DNA of 64,000 nucleotides, taken from contig NZ_JADOEP010000008.1 of the NCBI RefSeq assembly GCF_016745275.1, positions 62,001-126,000 on the forward strand. The letters are read 5' to 3'. Position 1 is the stretch's first letter, and the number at the start of each line of letters is the position of its first letter. The position numbers were made by a program, and so were the translations under genes. The notes under the pieces were generated by a model that made no database searches, had not been told where the DNA came from, and was given only the letters and a program-made list of their open reading frames with translations. This stretch comes from Enterococcus sp. BWB1-3. GTDB lineage: Bacteria > Bacillota > Bacilli > Lactobacillales > Enterococcaceae. Below, piece by piece: positions 52,162 to 61,335 of the stretch.

Positions 52162-52250
52162 CGGCTGCACCTCCTTGCTTTAAAACAGAATGAGAATAGA
52201 GGAATGATTACCGAAAAAGCAACCCTCCCTCCACCTCATATTTTATTCCA

Positions 52251-53591
52251 TTAGAAATCTAAATCAGACAGCAATGCCTCATCTTCTTCACTTAGGATTG
52301 AATGACTCTCTTTTACATCTTTTTCCTGCTCAAGTTCCTGACGCTCCAACACTTTGAAAAACGGCAGATATAAAGCAAAAGACAGACCAATTTGAACCAG
52401 CTGAATAATAATTGCCCGCCAGTCAAAGCCAGTCAGAAATCCTTCCATGAAGACTGGTACATAAGGCGGATCAAAAATCGGATAATTCAGCCAGCCCAGC
52501 TTCATGCAGATCATTGGAATCATCCCCACAAAAGCACCGCCAAAGATAAACGGGATCATTAACACCGGATTCAAAATAATCGGCACTCCGAAAAGAACAG
52601 GCTCATTAATCCCAAATAATGAAGGCAGAAGCGCAACAGCTCCGACTTTTTTATATCGTAGAGATTTGCTGACAAGCATGGCTATAACCAGACCCATTGT
52701 CACGCCGGAACCAGTAAAATTTGCGAACGCGGATAACGTTCCTCCGGTAATAACGTGCGTCAGCGGCTGACCTGCTTCATGTGCTGCGATATTTTCTGAC
52801 AGATACTGAACTGCGATCGGCGATAGAATAGGCGACAACACGGCTGAATGAATGCCGAAAAACCAGAAAACCAAACGCAGAACTAAAACAAAGTAAATGA
52901 CCCCTAATGAATCCAGTCCACCAATTGCCGGTGCTAGAAACTCCATAATAACCTGCGGCAGCAGAACCCCGCCCGTCAGTGCATCCGTAACCGCTCGAAC
53001 TGTGATAAACAGGACTCCAATGGTTGCTGTCGGTGTAATCAGTTCAAAGGAACTGGAAACAAAATCAGGTACCCCTTCCGGCATCTTGATAACAAGCTTA
53101 TGCTTTGTAAAAAACTGATAGATTTTAACACAAATAATAGCGATAAAAATTCCTGCAAATAGTCCTTTTGAATCCAGATAGGTTGGAATGATATTTCCAT
53201 TCTCATCCACATCCATCGCAACCAGTAAAAAACCAATTGCCGACAGAATCATGGACCCAATCGTATAGAGTTTCCATTGTTCACTCAGAAAATAAGCAAT
53301 TGCCAGCACTGCATAAAGACCCACCAACCCTAATGACACTTTTGATAAAAGACCGAAAATGTAGCCGTACTGCTCAAACCAGTTTTGAACAGGTGCTGCA
53401 TTAATAAACTCTGGAATCGACGGAAAAATTGCTGCTACTGAGCCTAGTAATAAAGCTGGTGTTAAGACGACCATCCCCTTTTTAATGGCAGTCAGATAAG
53501 CATTGTTATCTACTTTGTTCGCAACCGGTACAAGGGTCCTGCGAATAAATCCTTCAACTCTGTCAAAGGCCGATACTTTCTGTTGTTCCAT
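52251..53591 (-). CDS. PTS sugar transporter IIC, lactose/cellobiose family
   Basis: 446 aa from ATG 53591 with GGAGGAG upstream. About ten membrane helices and the EIIC signature region GINEPVLFGVPIILNPVLMIPF (seen in pieces: NEPVLFG) identify the lactose/N,N'-diacetylchitobiose/cellobiose class. AIGGLDSLGVIYFVL and FFGIHSAVLSPIL are the typical loops. It forms the membrane channel of a three-part transporter with the IIB and IIA proteins encoded just upstream. The transported sugar is unknown. Confidence 0.9.
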   Translation of the reverse strand: MEQQKVSAFDRVEGFIRRTLVPVANKVDNNAYLTAIKKGMVVLTPALLLGSVAAIFPSIPEFINAAPVQNWFEQYGYIFGLLSKVSLGLVGLYAVLAIAYFLSEQWKLYTIGSMILSAIGFLLVAMDVDENGNIIPTYLDSKGLFAGIFIAIICVKIYQFFTKHKLVIKMPEGVPDFVSSSFELITPTATIGVLFITVRAVTDALTGGVLLPQVIMEFLAPAIGGLDSLGVIYFVLVLRLVFWFFGIHSAVLSPILSPIAVQYLSENIAAHEAGQPLTHVITGGTLSAFANFTGSGVTMGLVIAMLVSKSLRYKKVGAVALLPSLFGINEPVLFGVPIILNPVLMIPFIFGGAFVGMIPMICMKLGWLNYPIFDPPYVPVFMEGFLTGFDWRAIIIQLVQIGLSFALYLPFFKVLERQELEQEKDVKESHSILSEEDEALLSDLDF

Positions 53592-53614
53592 TTTCTCTCC
53601 TCCAAATAACAAAT

Positions 53615-53938
53615 TTATTGATTTTTGCGGTAAGCTAATATTGCCTGTTTCATGACTGTCGCTCCATCCATTGATCCATAAATATCAGATGTAAGCAGAA
53701 CAGCAGGTTTATTCAGTTTGTCTGCCTCCCCTTTGATGAACGCATATTTGTGGCTGAGCTGAGGACCAACCAAAATAACATCGTACTCATTAATATACCG
53801 ATCCAGCTTATCCACTCCGATGGCTTCCATCGGATAGTCTTCAATTTCAAGCTTAGCTGAATCCTTTACTACTTTCTTCATGGCTTCCATCATCATGGTT
53901 GTTGAAAAACCACCTGCACAGACTAATAACGTTTTCAT
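53615..53938 (-). CDS. PTS IIB component, lactose/cellobiose family
   Basis: 107 aa from ATG 53938, 8 bases after AAAGGA; the ATG at 53947 overlaps that site. The phosphorylated cysteine is in KTLLVCAGGFSTTMMME. DVILVGPQLSHKY is the second family motif. It takes phosphate from IIA and passes it to the sugar during uptake by IIC. Its stop is 23 bases before the IIC start. Confidence 0.92.
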   Translation of the reverse strand: MKTLLVCAGGFSTTMMMEAMKKVVKDSAKLEIEDYPMEAIGVDKLDRYINEYDVILVGPQLSHKYAFIKGEADKLNKPAVLLTSDIYGSMDGATVMKQAILAYRKNQ

Positions 53939-53953
53939 TTTTTTCATCCTTTC

Positions 53954-54271
53954 TTACGCTTCAAGATTTTTCTCTTTCAACATCCCTATCATCTCTTCGA
54001 TCAGATCTCTTGCAAGCAGACTATTCATCAGATGGTCCTGAGCATGAACCATCAATAATGTTGTTTCTGTTTTTTCTCCATTAATTTCTTTGGTAATCAA
54101 TGCAGTTTGTTCTTCATGGGCTGTGATACTCTTTTCCTTTGCCTCCTGCATCTTTACTTCCGCTTCCTCAAATTTTCCTTTTCTGGCCAGACGCAGCGCC
54201 TCAAACGCAGCACCTCGGCTGTCTCCGGCTGAAGATATAATCTGAAAAATACTTTTTTCCTGTTCTGTCAT
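53954..54271 (-). CDS. PTS IIA component, lactose/cellobiose family
   Basis: 105 aa, all-helical. The phosphorylated His is in LLMVHAQDHLMNS, and ISSAGDSRGAAFEALRLA is the N-terminal family motif. It begins 6 bases after the stop of the BglG-type regulator gene, so the regulator and its PTS are expressed together, and it ends 15 bases before the IIB start. Confidence 0.92.
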   Translation of the reverse strand: MTEQEKSIFQIISSAGDSRGAAFEALRLARKGKFEEAEVKMQEAKEKSITAHEEQTALITKEINGEKTETTLLMVHAQDHLMNSLLARDLIEEMIGMLKEKNLEA

Positions 54272-54277
54272 GTCTGC

Positions 54278-56197
54278 TTATCCTTTCTTAATCAATTCTC
54301 TTAAATAGTGAGAAAAGTCCTGATAGTTCTTAATGCCGTTTAAATTCTTCTCCAAATTTTGATCATCAATCATGCGGATCATCAAACGACTGATTTCCTT
54401 GTGTAAAAAGAGATGTCCGTTTTCAATATTAATCAGAAAAATTAACCGGACAGGCTTCTTTCTGTATGTTAATCCCGGTCGAAGCAGTATAACATCAATA
54501 CATTCTTTCAGTGCTCTGGCCTCCATCGGGTGAGGTCCGGCAATCCCATTTTGATAAATTGTATCCAACAGCTTTTCCCGCTGCAGAACCAGCTCTGTAT
54601 ACTCAGCCGCAGCATACCCATCATCCTGCAGCCGTTCTGCTCTTTTTTTCAATAAATCAAGGTAACTCGTTTCTTTTGCAATACTAAAATTCTCTTTCGA
54701 AAAAAGTGACAACAGCTGATGATCAACATCCGTTTCCAACAGCTGATTTTCCCGAATCAGCAGCAGATCATTTTGAATTTTTTGAATTTCTTTTTCTGTC
54801 AGCAGTGCCTGTGTATAAATGACAGGTATTTTAGTAAATTTCTGCTCAATTGGTACCGTTGAAATAATCAGGTCAAAATCTTCGTCAATTTCATTGCTCT
54901 CAATGATCGAAAACGTCTGAACCTCTGCATTGGCAAAAATCTGTTCCAGTTTGGTTTTCAAAAAATAAGAAGCCCCTCCGCCAGTCGCACAAATGACAGC
55001 AATTGATCGATATCGCTTAATCTCTTTCTGAGATGTCTTTTCCAGACTTGCGGCAAAGTAAATTGCTAAATACCCCATTTCATCCTTACTGATTTTCACT
55101 TCGACATTATCACTAATCAGTTGAATAAATTCATAGGTAATTGTAAATACATTGGCATAGCGGGTATATACATCTTCAATAATCGGATTTTCCAGCTGAT
55201 GTCCGCCGTAGAGCCGCTGCAGCAGCGGCGCCACATGAAGAATCAGTGCACCGCTCAATTCTTCATCATGACTGAAAAAAGTGTGGTATTTATGATCAAT
55301 CACTTTCAAGCTTTGCTCAATATATCTGCGAAGATCATCATATTTGGTCAGCTCATTAACGGCCAGCATTTTTCCATAAAGCTGACGAGTCAAATAATTT
55401 TTTTCATTTCCCGGGAGTTGAATCCCCAACTCAGCCTTCAGATAAGCCGCAATTTGATCTGTGAGATTTTCATATTCTGTTGATGCTTCGTCTTGTTCCT
55501 GTACTTCTTTCAACAAGTTATTCTGCCTGATACGAAATCCCAAAAGCACCACATGCTGGACCAGATTATCCAAGACAAGATCGTTCATTTTGATTTCAAA
55601 CTGCTGAATCTGCTGAATCAAATAGGCTTTAAACCTCTCTTCATCAAAAGCGGAAAGAAATGCCGCATACTCTGCCGTAATTTTTGGCTGAGTGATTTCA
55701 TTACGGAGCAGTTGAATGATCAGTGCTCTCCGGTTTTCCTCCGAACCAACAACTTTATATCCATAATGAGGTTTTGAATACAGGGTCAGACCATCCAGTT
55801 CAAATTCTGTTCTCACTTGATTCATATCTTTTTTCACAGTTGAAACACTAACAGCCAGTATATTGGATATCTGAGTCATTGTCAGATAGTCATTTGCAAA
55901 AAGCAGCAGTAAAGCAATATTTGTTTTACGTGAATTTGGATTTAAAATCTCTCGTTCATTTTCTGCAGAGAGTTGAGTGAAATAGTTGTTAAATGCTGGA
56001 TGGTCAAATATCTCCAGACCGTATCCCAGCCCCCTCTTGTTCGTAATCTGAAAGCCATGACGACTTGCTGCGGCATTGATCAACTTTATATCACTGGAAA
56101 TGGTGCGAGGTGAGACTTCGAATAAATCCGCCAGCTTCAACAAGGACTGACGACCGGTACTGGCAATCAAGTACTGAATGATTTTTTCTTCCCTCAT
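54278..56197 (-). CDS. BglG-type PRD transcriptional activator with EIIB and EIIA domains
   Basis: 639 aa, of the LicR/MtlR/ManR type. Two N-terminal HTH segments (LLKLADLFEVSPRTISSDI at about 18-36, MTQISNILAVSVSTVKKDM at about 107-125) bind DNA. Two PRD domains follow (about 185-290 and 300-400). A IIB-like domain (about 405-495) has AVICATGGGASYF with its Cys, and a IIA-like domain (about 500-639) carries AGPHPME with the phosphorylatable His. Activity is set by PTS phosphorylation. It is the first gene of the seven-gene operon and probably activates it when the sugar is present. Confidence 0.9.
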   Translation of the reverse strand: MREEKIIQYLIASTGRQSLLKLADLFEVSPRTISSDIKLINAAASRHGFQITNKRGLGYGLEIFDHPAFNNYFTQLSAENEREILNPNSRKTNIALLLLFANDYLTMTQISNILAVSVSTVKKDMNQVRTEFELDGLTLYSKPHYGYKVVGSEENRRALIIQLLRNEITQPKITAEYAAFLSAFDEERFKAYLIQQIQQFEIKMNDLVLDNLVQHVVLLGFRIRQNNLLKEVQEQDEASTEYENLTDQIAAYLKAELGIQLPGNEKNYLTRQLYGKMLAVNELTKYDDLRRYIEQSLKVIDHKYHTFFSHDEELSGALILHVAPLLQRLYGGHQLENPIIEDVYTRYANVFTITYEFIQLISDNVEVKISKDEMGYLAIYFAASLEKTSQKEIKRYRSIAVICATGGGASYFLKTKLEQIFANAEVQTFSIIESNEIDEDFDLIISTVPIEQKFTKIPVIYTQALLTEKEIQKIQNDLLLIRENQLLETDVDHQLLSLFSKENFSIAKETSYLDLLKKRAERLQDDGYAAAEYTELVLQREKLLDTIYQNGIAGPHPMEARALKECIDVILLRPGLTYRKKPVRLIFLINIENGHLFLHKEISRLMIRMIDDQNLEKNLNGIKNYQDFSHYLRELIKKG

Positions 56198-56565
56198 CTG
56201 TTTTTCCTCCTCGTATAGTCATAAGATAACTTGAAACCGTTTTATTTAAAACAGTCTCTTTTTCAATTTGAAATGGAAATAAGTAGCTTATATTCCTCTG
56301 TCGGTATTGTCTCCTTTATCTTAAAATTTTTTTGTCGAAATTTTGCGGGCTTTGTTCTGCATATCAACAGAATTTATCCCCCTCTCTGTCTATTGTCGCT
56401 TGTAATTACTCTGACAGTCTGAGAGAATAAAACAACAAATACTATAATGAATATATCCAGAATATCGTTGTTCTTCGAGTGAAGCAACCAAAGAGGATAG
56501 TCTCTACACATCAATGAAAAGTACTTGATTACAAACAACTTATGTTCACACAAGGAGTTATATAC
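56198..56565. other. Divergent intergenic region
   Basis: 368 bases between the leftward PTS operon and the rightward AbrB-DUF998 gene. A TATAAT at 56443-56448 points right, with no good -35. I could not name the PTS operon promoter or an operator. Confidence 0.4.
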
Positions 56566-57783
56566 ATGAAAAAACCTCATTACACCATACAGCTACCTGA
56601 AGAAGTAGTTCAGGAACTGCAGCTGAAGGAAGAAGAACCGCTTCAGATAAAAATTGAAAACAAGAAAATAATTATTGAACCGAAACGTACAAAAACAGAA
56701 AGACAAGCTGTTTCACTTCGCTGGTTTTTAATTCCGTCTTTACTGGTCAGCGTGATCTTTTTCGGCTTTTTTTATGAACAGGGACGGTCCCACCTCTTGC
56801 TTACAGGGCGTATTTCCATTGCTGCTTCAGTTCTTATTTTGGGACTTTTAAGCGGCATATGCTCCTTTATTATTTTTTTTGTTAAAGGGAAAAGAAAACA
56901 GCTTTTTTCATTTAAAGACATTTACTGGCGAAACTTCCTCACCATACTAATTTCTTTTGTGATCATTCTTGCATTGGTTTTACTGGGATTTTTCTGGCTT
57001 TTGGGAATTCTTTTTGAAGGAGCCAGCTTTGATCTTTTAACAGCGACATTTATCTTTTTTGTGTTTGTTGGAATGATCAATTACCTGATGATTTATTTTG
57101 CACTAGCTATCTCACCAGCACTGATCACAACTCTGCTGATCTCCGTCATCATCGGCGGTGTATTGATGTCAATGGCTGCAAATGGACAGCTTCAGTGGTG
57201 GCAGTACAATTTCAGCTTTTTAGGAACCAGCAATGCCAACAGCAGCTGGCAATTTAATCTAACGCTGATTATTTCTGCATTGCTGATGATCGCACTGATT
57301 GACTATCTCTTTGTTTCCCTGCAAAAATCAATGACTAAAAATATTCAACTGACCATTTTGCGTATTTTACTGACATTGACGGCAATTGATTTGGGTGCTG
57401 TTGGTTTCTTTCCCAACAATGGAAACGGACGACTTCATGAGCTGCACAATCAGGCAGCAAACTATCTTGTTTACATGATTATTATTTTGATTATCAGTAT
57501 TCGCTGGCTCCTGCCAGCTATTTCCAGAGAATTTCTGGGAATCTCGTATATGATTGCAGCCGTACTGCTTATCGCCAATGTTCTGTTCAAAAATATTGGT
57601 TATCTCTCTCTGACTGCCTTCGAACTAATCGCCTTCTTTCTGGCATTCAGCTGGATTTTACTTCTGCTGCAGAATTTACAGAAACTGACAAGAAAAGTTG
57701 CACCAGTCTATGAGATCGCCTTTAATTCACAGGAAACACTTCAGGACACAACTGTGGCTGATATTGCAGAAAACAGAAAATAG
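56566..57783 (+). CDS. AbrB-like domain fused to DUF998 membrane protein
   Basis: 405 aa from ATG 56566, 8 bases after AAGGAG. Residues 1-40 (HYTIQLPEEVVQELQLKE, then EEPLQIKIENKKIIIEP) read as a SpoVT/AbrB swapped-hairpin domain, normally a DNA-binding antitoxin or transition-state regulator fold. From about 50 to 395 there are some ten membrane helices. The second half carries the DUF998 pattern (WWQYNFSFLGTSNANSSW, LGAVGFFPNN, LHNQAANYLVYM). No function is known for DUF998. A membrane-tethered DNA- or partner-binding protein is possible. It stands alone with its own terminator. Confidence 0.75.
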   Translation: MKKPHYTIQLPEEVVQELQLKEEEPLQIKIENKKIIIEPKRTKTERQAVSLRWFLIPSLLVSVIFFGFFYEQGRSHLLLTGRISIAASVLILGLLSGICSFIIFFVKGKRKQLFSFKDIYWRNFLTILISFVIILALVLLGFFWLLGILFEGASFDLLTATFIFFVFVGMINYLMIYFALAISPALITTLLISVIIGGVLMSMAANGQLQWWQYNFSFLGTSNANSSWQFNLTLIISALLMIALIDYLFVSLQKSMTKNIQLTILRILLTLTAIDLGAVGFFPNNGNGRLHELHNQAANYLVYMIIILIISIRWLLPAISREFLGISYMIAAVLLIANVLFKNIGYLSLTAFELIAFFLAFSWILLLLQNLQKLTRKVAPVYEIAFNSQETLQDTTVADIAENRK

Positions 57784-57818
57784 TGGGTAAGATATTCTGT
57801 TGAATATCTTACCCACTA
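57781..57818. terminator. Terminator with 17-bp perfect stem
   Basis: The stem TAGTGGGTAAGATATTC with a TGTT loop starts with the stop codon of the AbrB-DUF998 gene. A T-run follows after 11 bases. It lies between convergent genes and probably serves both. Confidence 0.75.
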
Positions 57819-57875
57819 ATCTTAGTATGTTTTTTTGTTTATTCAGCTGATTCAATTAAACATTTCCTGAAAGAC

Positions 57876-58916
57876 TTATTCTGTTGTCTTTATTTTGTAG
57901 ATTGTGGATGAATAGTACGCCTTCTCCGGTCTCAAAGTAATATCACCAAATTCAGAGAAATGCTCTGCCCCCGGTGCCTCCTGAGTCTCAAAAGTAATAC
58001 CTCCATGATCCACCATTTTTTCGCCTTGCATTATCGGCCCTTCTCCGGAGAAGTTTGCTGTAAAAATAACGACTGCCGAACGATCCGTGAACACCTCTAC
58101 TTCAATCCTATTATCGGGACTGATCAAAGTCGCATTTGGCTCTTTGCTGCTCTCTTTTTTCAAAAAGAATGGATGATCCATTCCCTTTGTTTGAATAATT
58201 TGCTGATCCTCACTGTTAAATGCTTCTGCCAGCTTTTTCCCCTTTCGAAAATCAAACGCCGTTCCTTCTACAGAAACACGCTCTCCTTTAACTGTTATAT
58301 CCTCGTTCACTGGAGCATATTCTTCCGCTCGAACCATTAATTCGTGGTCATCAATAACTGCGGCAGGATCGCCCAACAGATTAAAATACACATGATTAGT
58401 TGGGTTAAACAATGTTGGCTGCGTTGTTTTAGCATGATAGACAACTTCCCACTCATTTTCTTCATTCAGACTATAGGTCACTGAAACCGCCAGTTCTCCC
58501 GGAAAACCATTCTCACCAGCTGGGCTCACCAAAGAAAATGTAACAGATGCCTTTGACTCTTCTTCCTTTGTTTCAGCAAGCCATGTTTTCGCTTCAAATC
58601 CCAGTATTCCGCCATGTAACGTATGCAGCTGGTCTTCTGCCCGTTCTATTTGAACGGTTTTACCATCCATAGTAAATGTTCCATTTAGTATTCGGCCAGC
58701 TACTCGACCGATTGTTGCACCAAAATACAAATCTTTTTCTTCATATTCCTCTGCTGAATCAAAGCCCAAAACGATATTTCGTTTTTCTTCTCCTATCGGA
58801 ACAAGAAGCCGAACAATCCGGGCTCCTAAATCCGTAATCTCCATAATAACACCCTTTCCATTTTCAAGAGAATAAAGTGTCGCTCCGTTGCCAAACGGTT
58901 TTTGTGTCAGTTTCAT
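57876..58916 (-). CDS. galM: Aldose 1-epimerase (galactose mutarotase)
   Basis: 346 aa. It interconverts alpha and beta galactose, feeding the Leloir pathway. Beta-sandwich family motifs: GATIGRVAGRI (about 67-77), HTLHGGILGFEAKTW (catalytic His, about 98), NPTNHVYFNL (catalytic His, about 175), GMDHPFFLKK (about 245), and FETQEAPGA with the catalytic Glu (about 311). It is divergent from galK and shares its regulatory region. Confidence 0.92.
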   Translation of the reverse strand: MKLTQKPFGNGATLYSLENGKGVIMEITDLGARIVRLLVPIGEEKRNIVLGFDSAEEYEEKDLYFGATIGRVAGRILNGTFTMDGKTVQIERAEDQLHTLHGGILGFEAKTWLAETKEEESKASVTFSLVSPAGENGFPGELAVSVTYSLNEENEWEVVYHAKTTQPTLFNPTNHVYFNLLGDPAAVIDDHELMVRAEEYAPVNEDITVKGERVSVEGTAFDFRKGKKLAEAFNSEDQQIIQTKGMDHPFFLKKESSKEPNATLISPDNRIEVEVFTDRSAVVIFTANFSGEGPIMQGEKMVDHGGITFETQEAPGAEHFSEFGDITLRPEKAYYSSTIYKIKTTE

Positions 58917-59066
58917 TATTCATTTCTTCCTTTCTCGACGATCTTCCGTTCTTTTACATGCATAATCTATAACAACCATTTTACATGAAATTTCTTTAAA
59001 TGGCACTAAGTCAGCTGTAAAAACAGAAAAGTATCTTGTAATCTGGAAACCCCTTTCAATTTATCA

Positions 59067-59107
59067 TTGAAATTCTTTAGTAAACGTTTTATAATATATT
59101 TACTAAA
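59067..59107 (+). promoter_or_regulatory. galK promoter with GalR-type operators
   Basis: TTGAAA (59067-59072), 17 bases, TATAAT (59090-59095). TTTAGTAAA at 59076-59084 inside the spacer and its exact inverse TTTACTAAA at 59099-59107 just after the -10 form a 9-bp inverted pair. TAAACGTTTTA at 59081-59091 is itself LacI-family-like. The LacI-type regulator encoded at the end of the operon is the likely ligand. The region also faces galM. Confidence 0.7.
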
Positions 59108-59129
59108 TATTTTACCACGAGGTGAAAAA

Positions 59130-60296
59130 ATGGAAAAGAGCTTAGAGAAAAAATTTAATACAATTTTTGAGACAGAGAGCAGCAGCAGCTATTTTGCACC
59201 TGGAAGAATTAATTTAATCGGTGAACACACAGATTATAATGGCGGTCATGTCTTCCCTGCTGCAATCAGTATTGGTACCTATGGAATTGCTGAAAAAAGG
59301 GACGATCAAACCGTTCGCATGTACTCTGAAAATTTCCCGGAAAAAGGAACTATCACTTTTTCACTGGATGACCTTTCCTACAATCAAGAACACGATTGGG
59401 CAAATTACCCTAAAGGAGTGATCAAGTATTTAATTGAAGCCGGGGCAAAAATCGAATCTGGTGCAGACATTCTTTTTTATGGAACCATCCCAAATGGTGC
59501 GGGACTTTCCTCTTCGGCTTCCATTGAGCTGCTTACAGGAGTTATCTTTAACGACCTGTTCAAACTGCAGCAGGAAACACTGGACTTGGTTAAAATCGGC
59601 AAGCGAGTGGAAAATGAATTCATTGGTGTAAATTCTGGTATCATGGATCAGTTTGCCATCGGTATGGGGAAAAAGGATCACGCAATTCTGCTGGATACCA
59701 ATACATTGAAGTATGAATTAGTACCAGCTGCATTCGGAGAATATACGATTGTCATCATGAATACAAATAAACGAAGAGAACTGGCTGACTCAAAATACAA
59801 TGAACGACGAGCTGAATGTGAAGAAGCACTGCATCGGCTGCAGACAATACTTGAGATACAATCTTTAGGTGAGCTGACAGAAGAGCAGTTTAATCGACAT
59901 CAATCTTTAATTGAAGATCCTGTTCTGATAAAACGGGCACGACATGCAGTGACTGAAAATCAGCGAACATTAAAAGCAAAAGCAGCACTGCAGGCTGGAG
60001 ATCTGGAAGCTTTTGGTCTGCTGCTGAATGATTCCCACCGTTCATTACAGGAAGATTATGAAGTAACTGGTATCGAGCTGGACACACTGGTTGACTTTGC
60101 ACAAAAGCAACCAAATGTTTTGGGCGCCCGGATGACAGGTGCTGGTTTCGGGGGTTGTGCTATTGCTTTAGTGAAAAAAGAAGCTGTTGAAGCCTTTCAA
60201 GCTGCAGTCAGTTACAGGTATAAAGAAGCAATTGGCTATGCAGCTGATTTTTATCCGGCAGAAATTGCCGATGGTGCCGGAAAACTGGTAAAATGA
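59130..60296 (+). CDS. galK: Galactokinase
   Basis: 388 aa from ATG 59130 with GAGGTG 6 bases upstream; the longer frame runs through the promoter. GHMP kinase phosphorylating galactose at C1. The galactokinase signature is [17 protein letters not shown] (about 23-39); the ATP-binding loop is [14 protein letters not shown] (about 119); the catalytic Asp is in [12 protein letters not shown]; and [15 protein letters not shown] is motif 3 (about 335). First gene of galK-galE-galT-galR. Confidence 0.95.
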   Translation: MEKSLEKKFNTIFETESSSSYFAPGRINLIGEHTDYNGGHVFPAAISIGTYGIAEKRDDQTVRMYSENFPEKGTITFSLDDLSYNQEHDWANYPKGVIKYLIEAGAKIESGADILFYGTIPNGAGLSSSASIELLTGVIFNDLFKLQQETLDLVKIGKRVENEFIGVNSGIMDQFAIGMGKKDHAILLDTNTLKYELVPAAFGEYTIVIMNTNKRRELADSKYNERRAECEEALHRLQTILEIQSLGELTEEQFNRHQSLIEDPVLIKRARHAVTENQRTLKAKAALQAGDLEAFGLLLNDSHRSLQEDYEVTGIELDTLVDFAQKQPNVLGARMTGAGFGGCAIALVKKEAVEAFQAAVSYRYKEAIGYAADFYPAEIADGAGKLVK

Positions 60297-60334
60297 TCTG
60301 GAGAGTCTAAAAAATGAAGAATTGAGGAAATCAA

Positions 60335-61324
60335 ATGACAATATTAATTTTAGGGGGAGCCGGATATATCGGTTCTCACGCAGTAGATTTATTTATTAAT
60401 GAAGGACAGAAGGTCGTTGTTGTCGATAATTTGGCTACTGGTCACCGAAAAGCTGTTCATCCAGAGGCAGCCTTTTATCAGGGAGACATCAGAGATAAAG
60501 CTTTTTTACAAAGTGTCTTTCAAAATGAAAAGATCGACAGCGTTGTCCATTTTGCTGCAAGCTCTCTGGTTGGAGAATCTGTTGAAAAGCCGCTGCTTTA
60601 CTTCAACAACAATGTTTATGGTATGCAGGTACTTCTGGAAACAATGGTTGAGTTTAATGTCAAATACATTGTTTTTTCCAGTACGGCAGCAACTTATGGC
60701 GAACCTGAAGTTACACCAATCGATGAAACTACCCGGACTGATCCAAAGAATCCATACGGTGAAAGCAAGCTGATTATGGAAAAAATGATTAAATGGTGCG
60801 ACAACGCCTATGGTCTGAAGTATGTGGCTCTGCGCTATTTCAATGTTGCCGGGGCAAAATCTGATGCTTCTATTGGAGAAGATCATACGCCTGAAAGTCA
60901 CCTAGTTCCAATCATTCTTCAGACAGCGTTGGGACAGCGGCCGCATCTGCAAATTTTTGGAGATGATTATGATACACCAGACGGTACTTGTATTCGCGAC
61001 TATGTTCATGTAGAAGATTTAGCTAAAGCACATCAGCTGGCTCTGAATTATCTGGAAAACGGTAAAGACAGCTCTGTCTTCAATCTTGGCAGCAACCACG
61101 GCTACTCTGTTAAGGAAATGCTGACAGCGGCAGAAAAAGTTACTGGAAAAGCAATTCCGGCGACTGTTGTACCACGCCGAGCAGGAGATCCCAGCCGTCT
61201 GGTTGCATCCAGCAAAAAAGCACAGGAAATTTTGGGGTGGCAGCCGAAATATACAGATATTAACGAAATTATTAAAACGGCTTGGGAGTGGCATCACAGT
61301 CATCCTAATGGATATCAGGATTAG
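60335..61324 (+). CDS. galE: UDP-glucose 4-epimerase
   Basis: 329 aa extended [12 protein letters not shown] is the NAD-binding motif (about 7-15); FSSTAATYG carries the catalytic Ser/Thr; [13 protein letters not shown] has Tyr-x3-Lys (about 150-154); YFNVAGA and [12 protein letters not shown] are GalE-specific. It interconverts UDP-galactose and UDP-glucose. It starts 38 bases after galK and ends 11 bases before galT. Confidence 0.95.
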   Translation: MTILILGGAGYIGSHAVDLFINEGQKVVVVDNLATGHRKAVHPEAAFYQGDIRDKAFLQSVFQNEKIDSVVHFAASSLVGESVEKPLLYFNNNVYGMQVLLETMVEFNVKYIVFSSTAATYGEPEVTPIDETTRTDPKNPYGESKLIMEKMIKWCDNAYGLKYVALRYFNVAGAKSDASIGEDHTPESHLVPIILQTALGQRPHLQIFGDDYDTPDGTCIRDYVHVEDLAKAHQLALNYLENGKDSSVFNLGSNHGYSVKEMLTAAEKVTGKAIPATVVPRRAGDPSRLVASSKKAQEILGWQPKYTDINEIIKTAWEWHHSHPNGYQD

Positions 61325-61335
61325 GAGGAAAAAGA

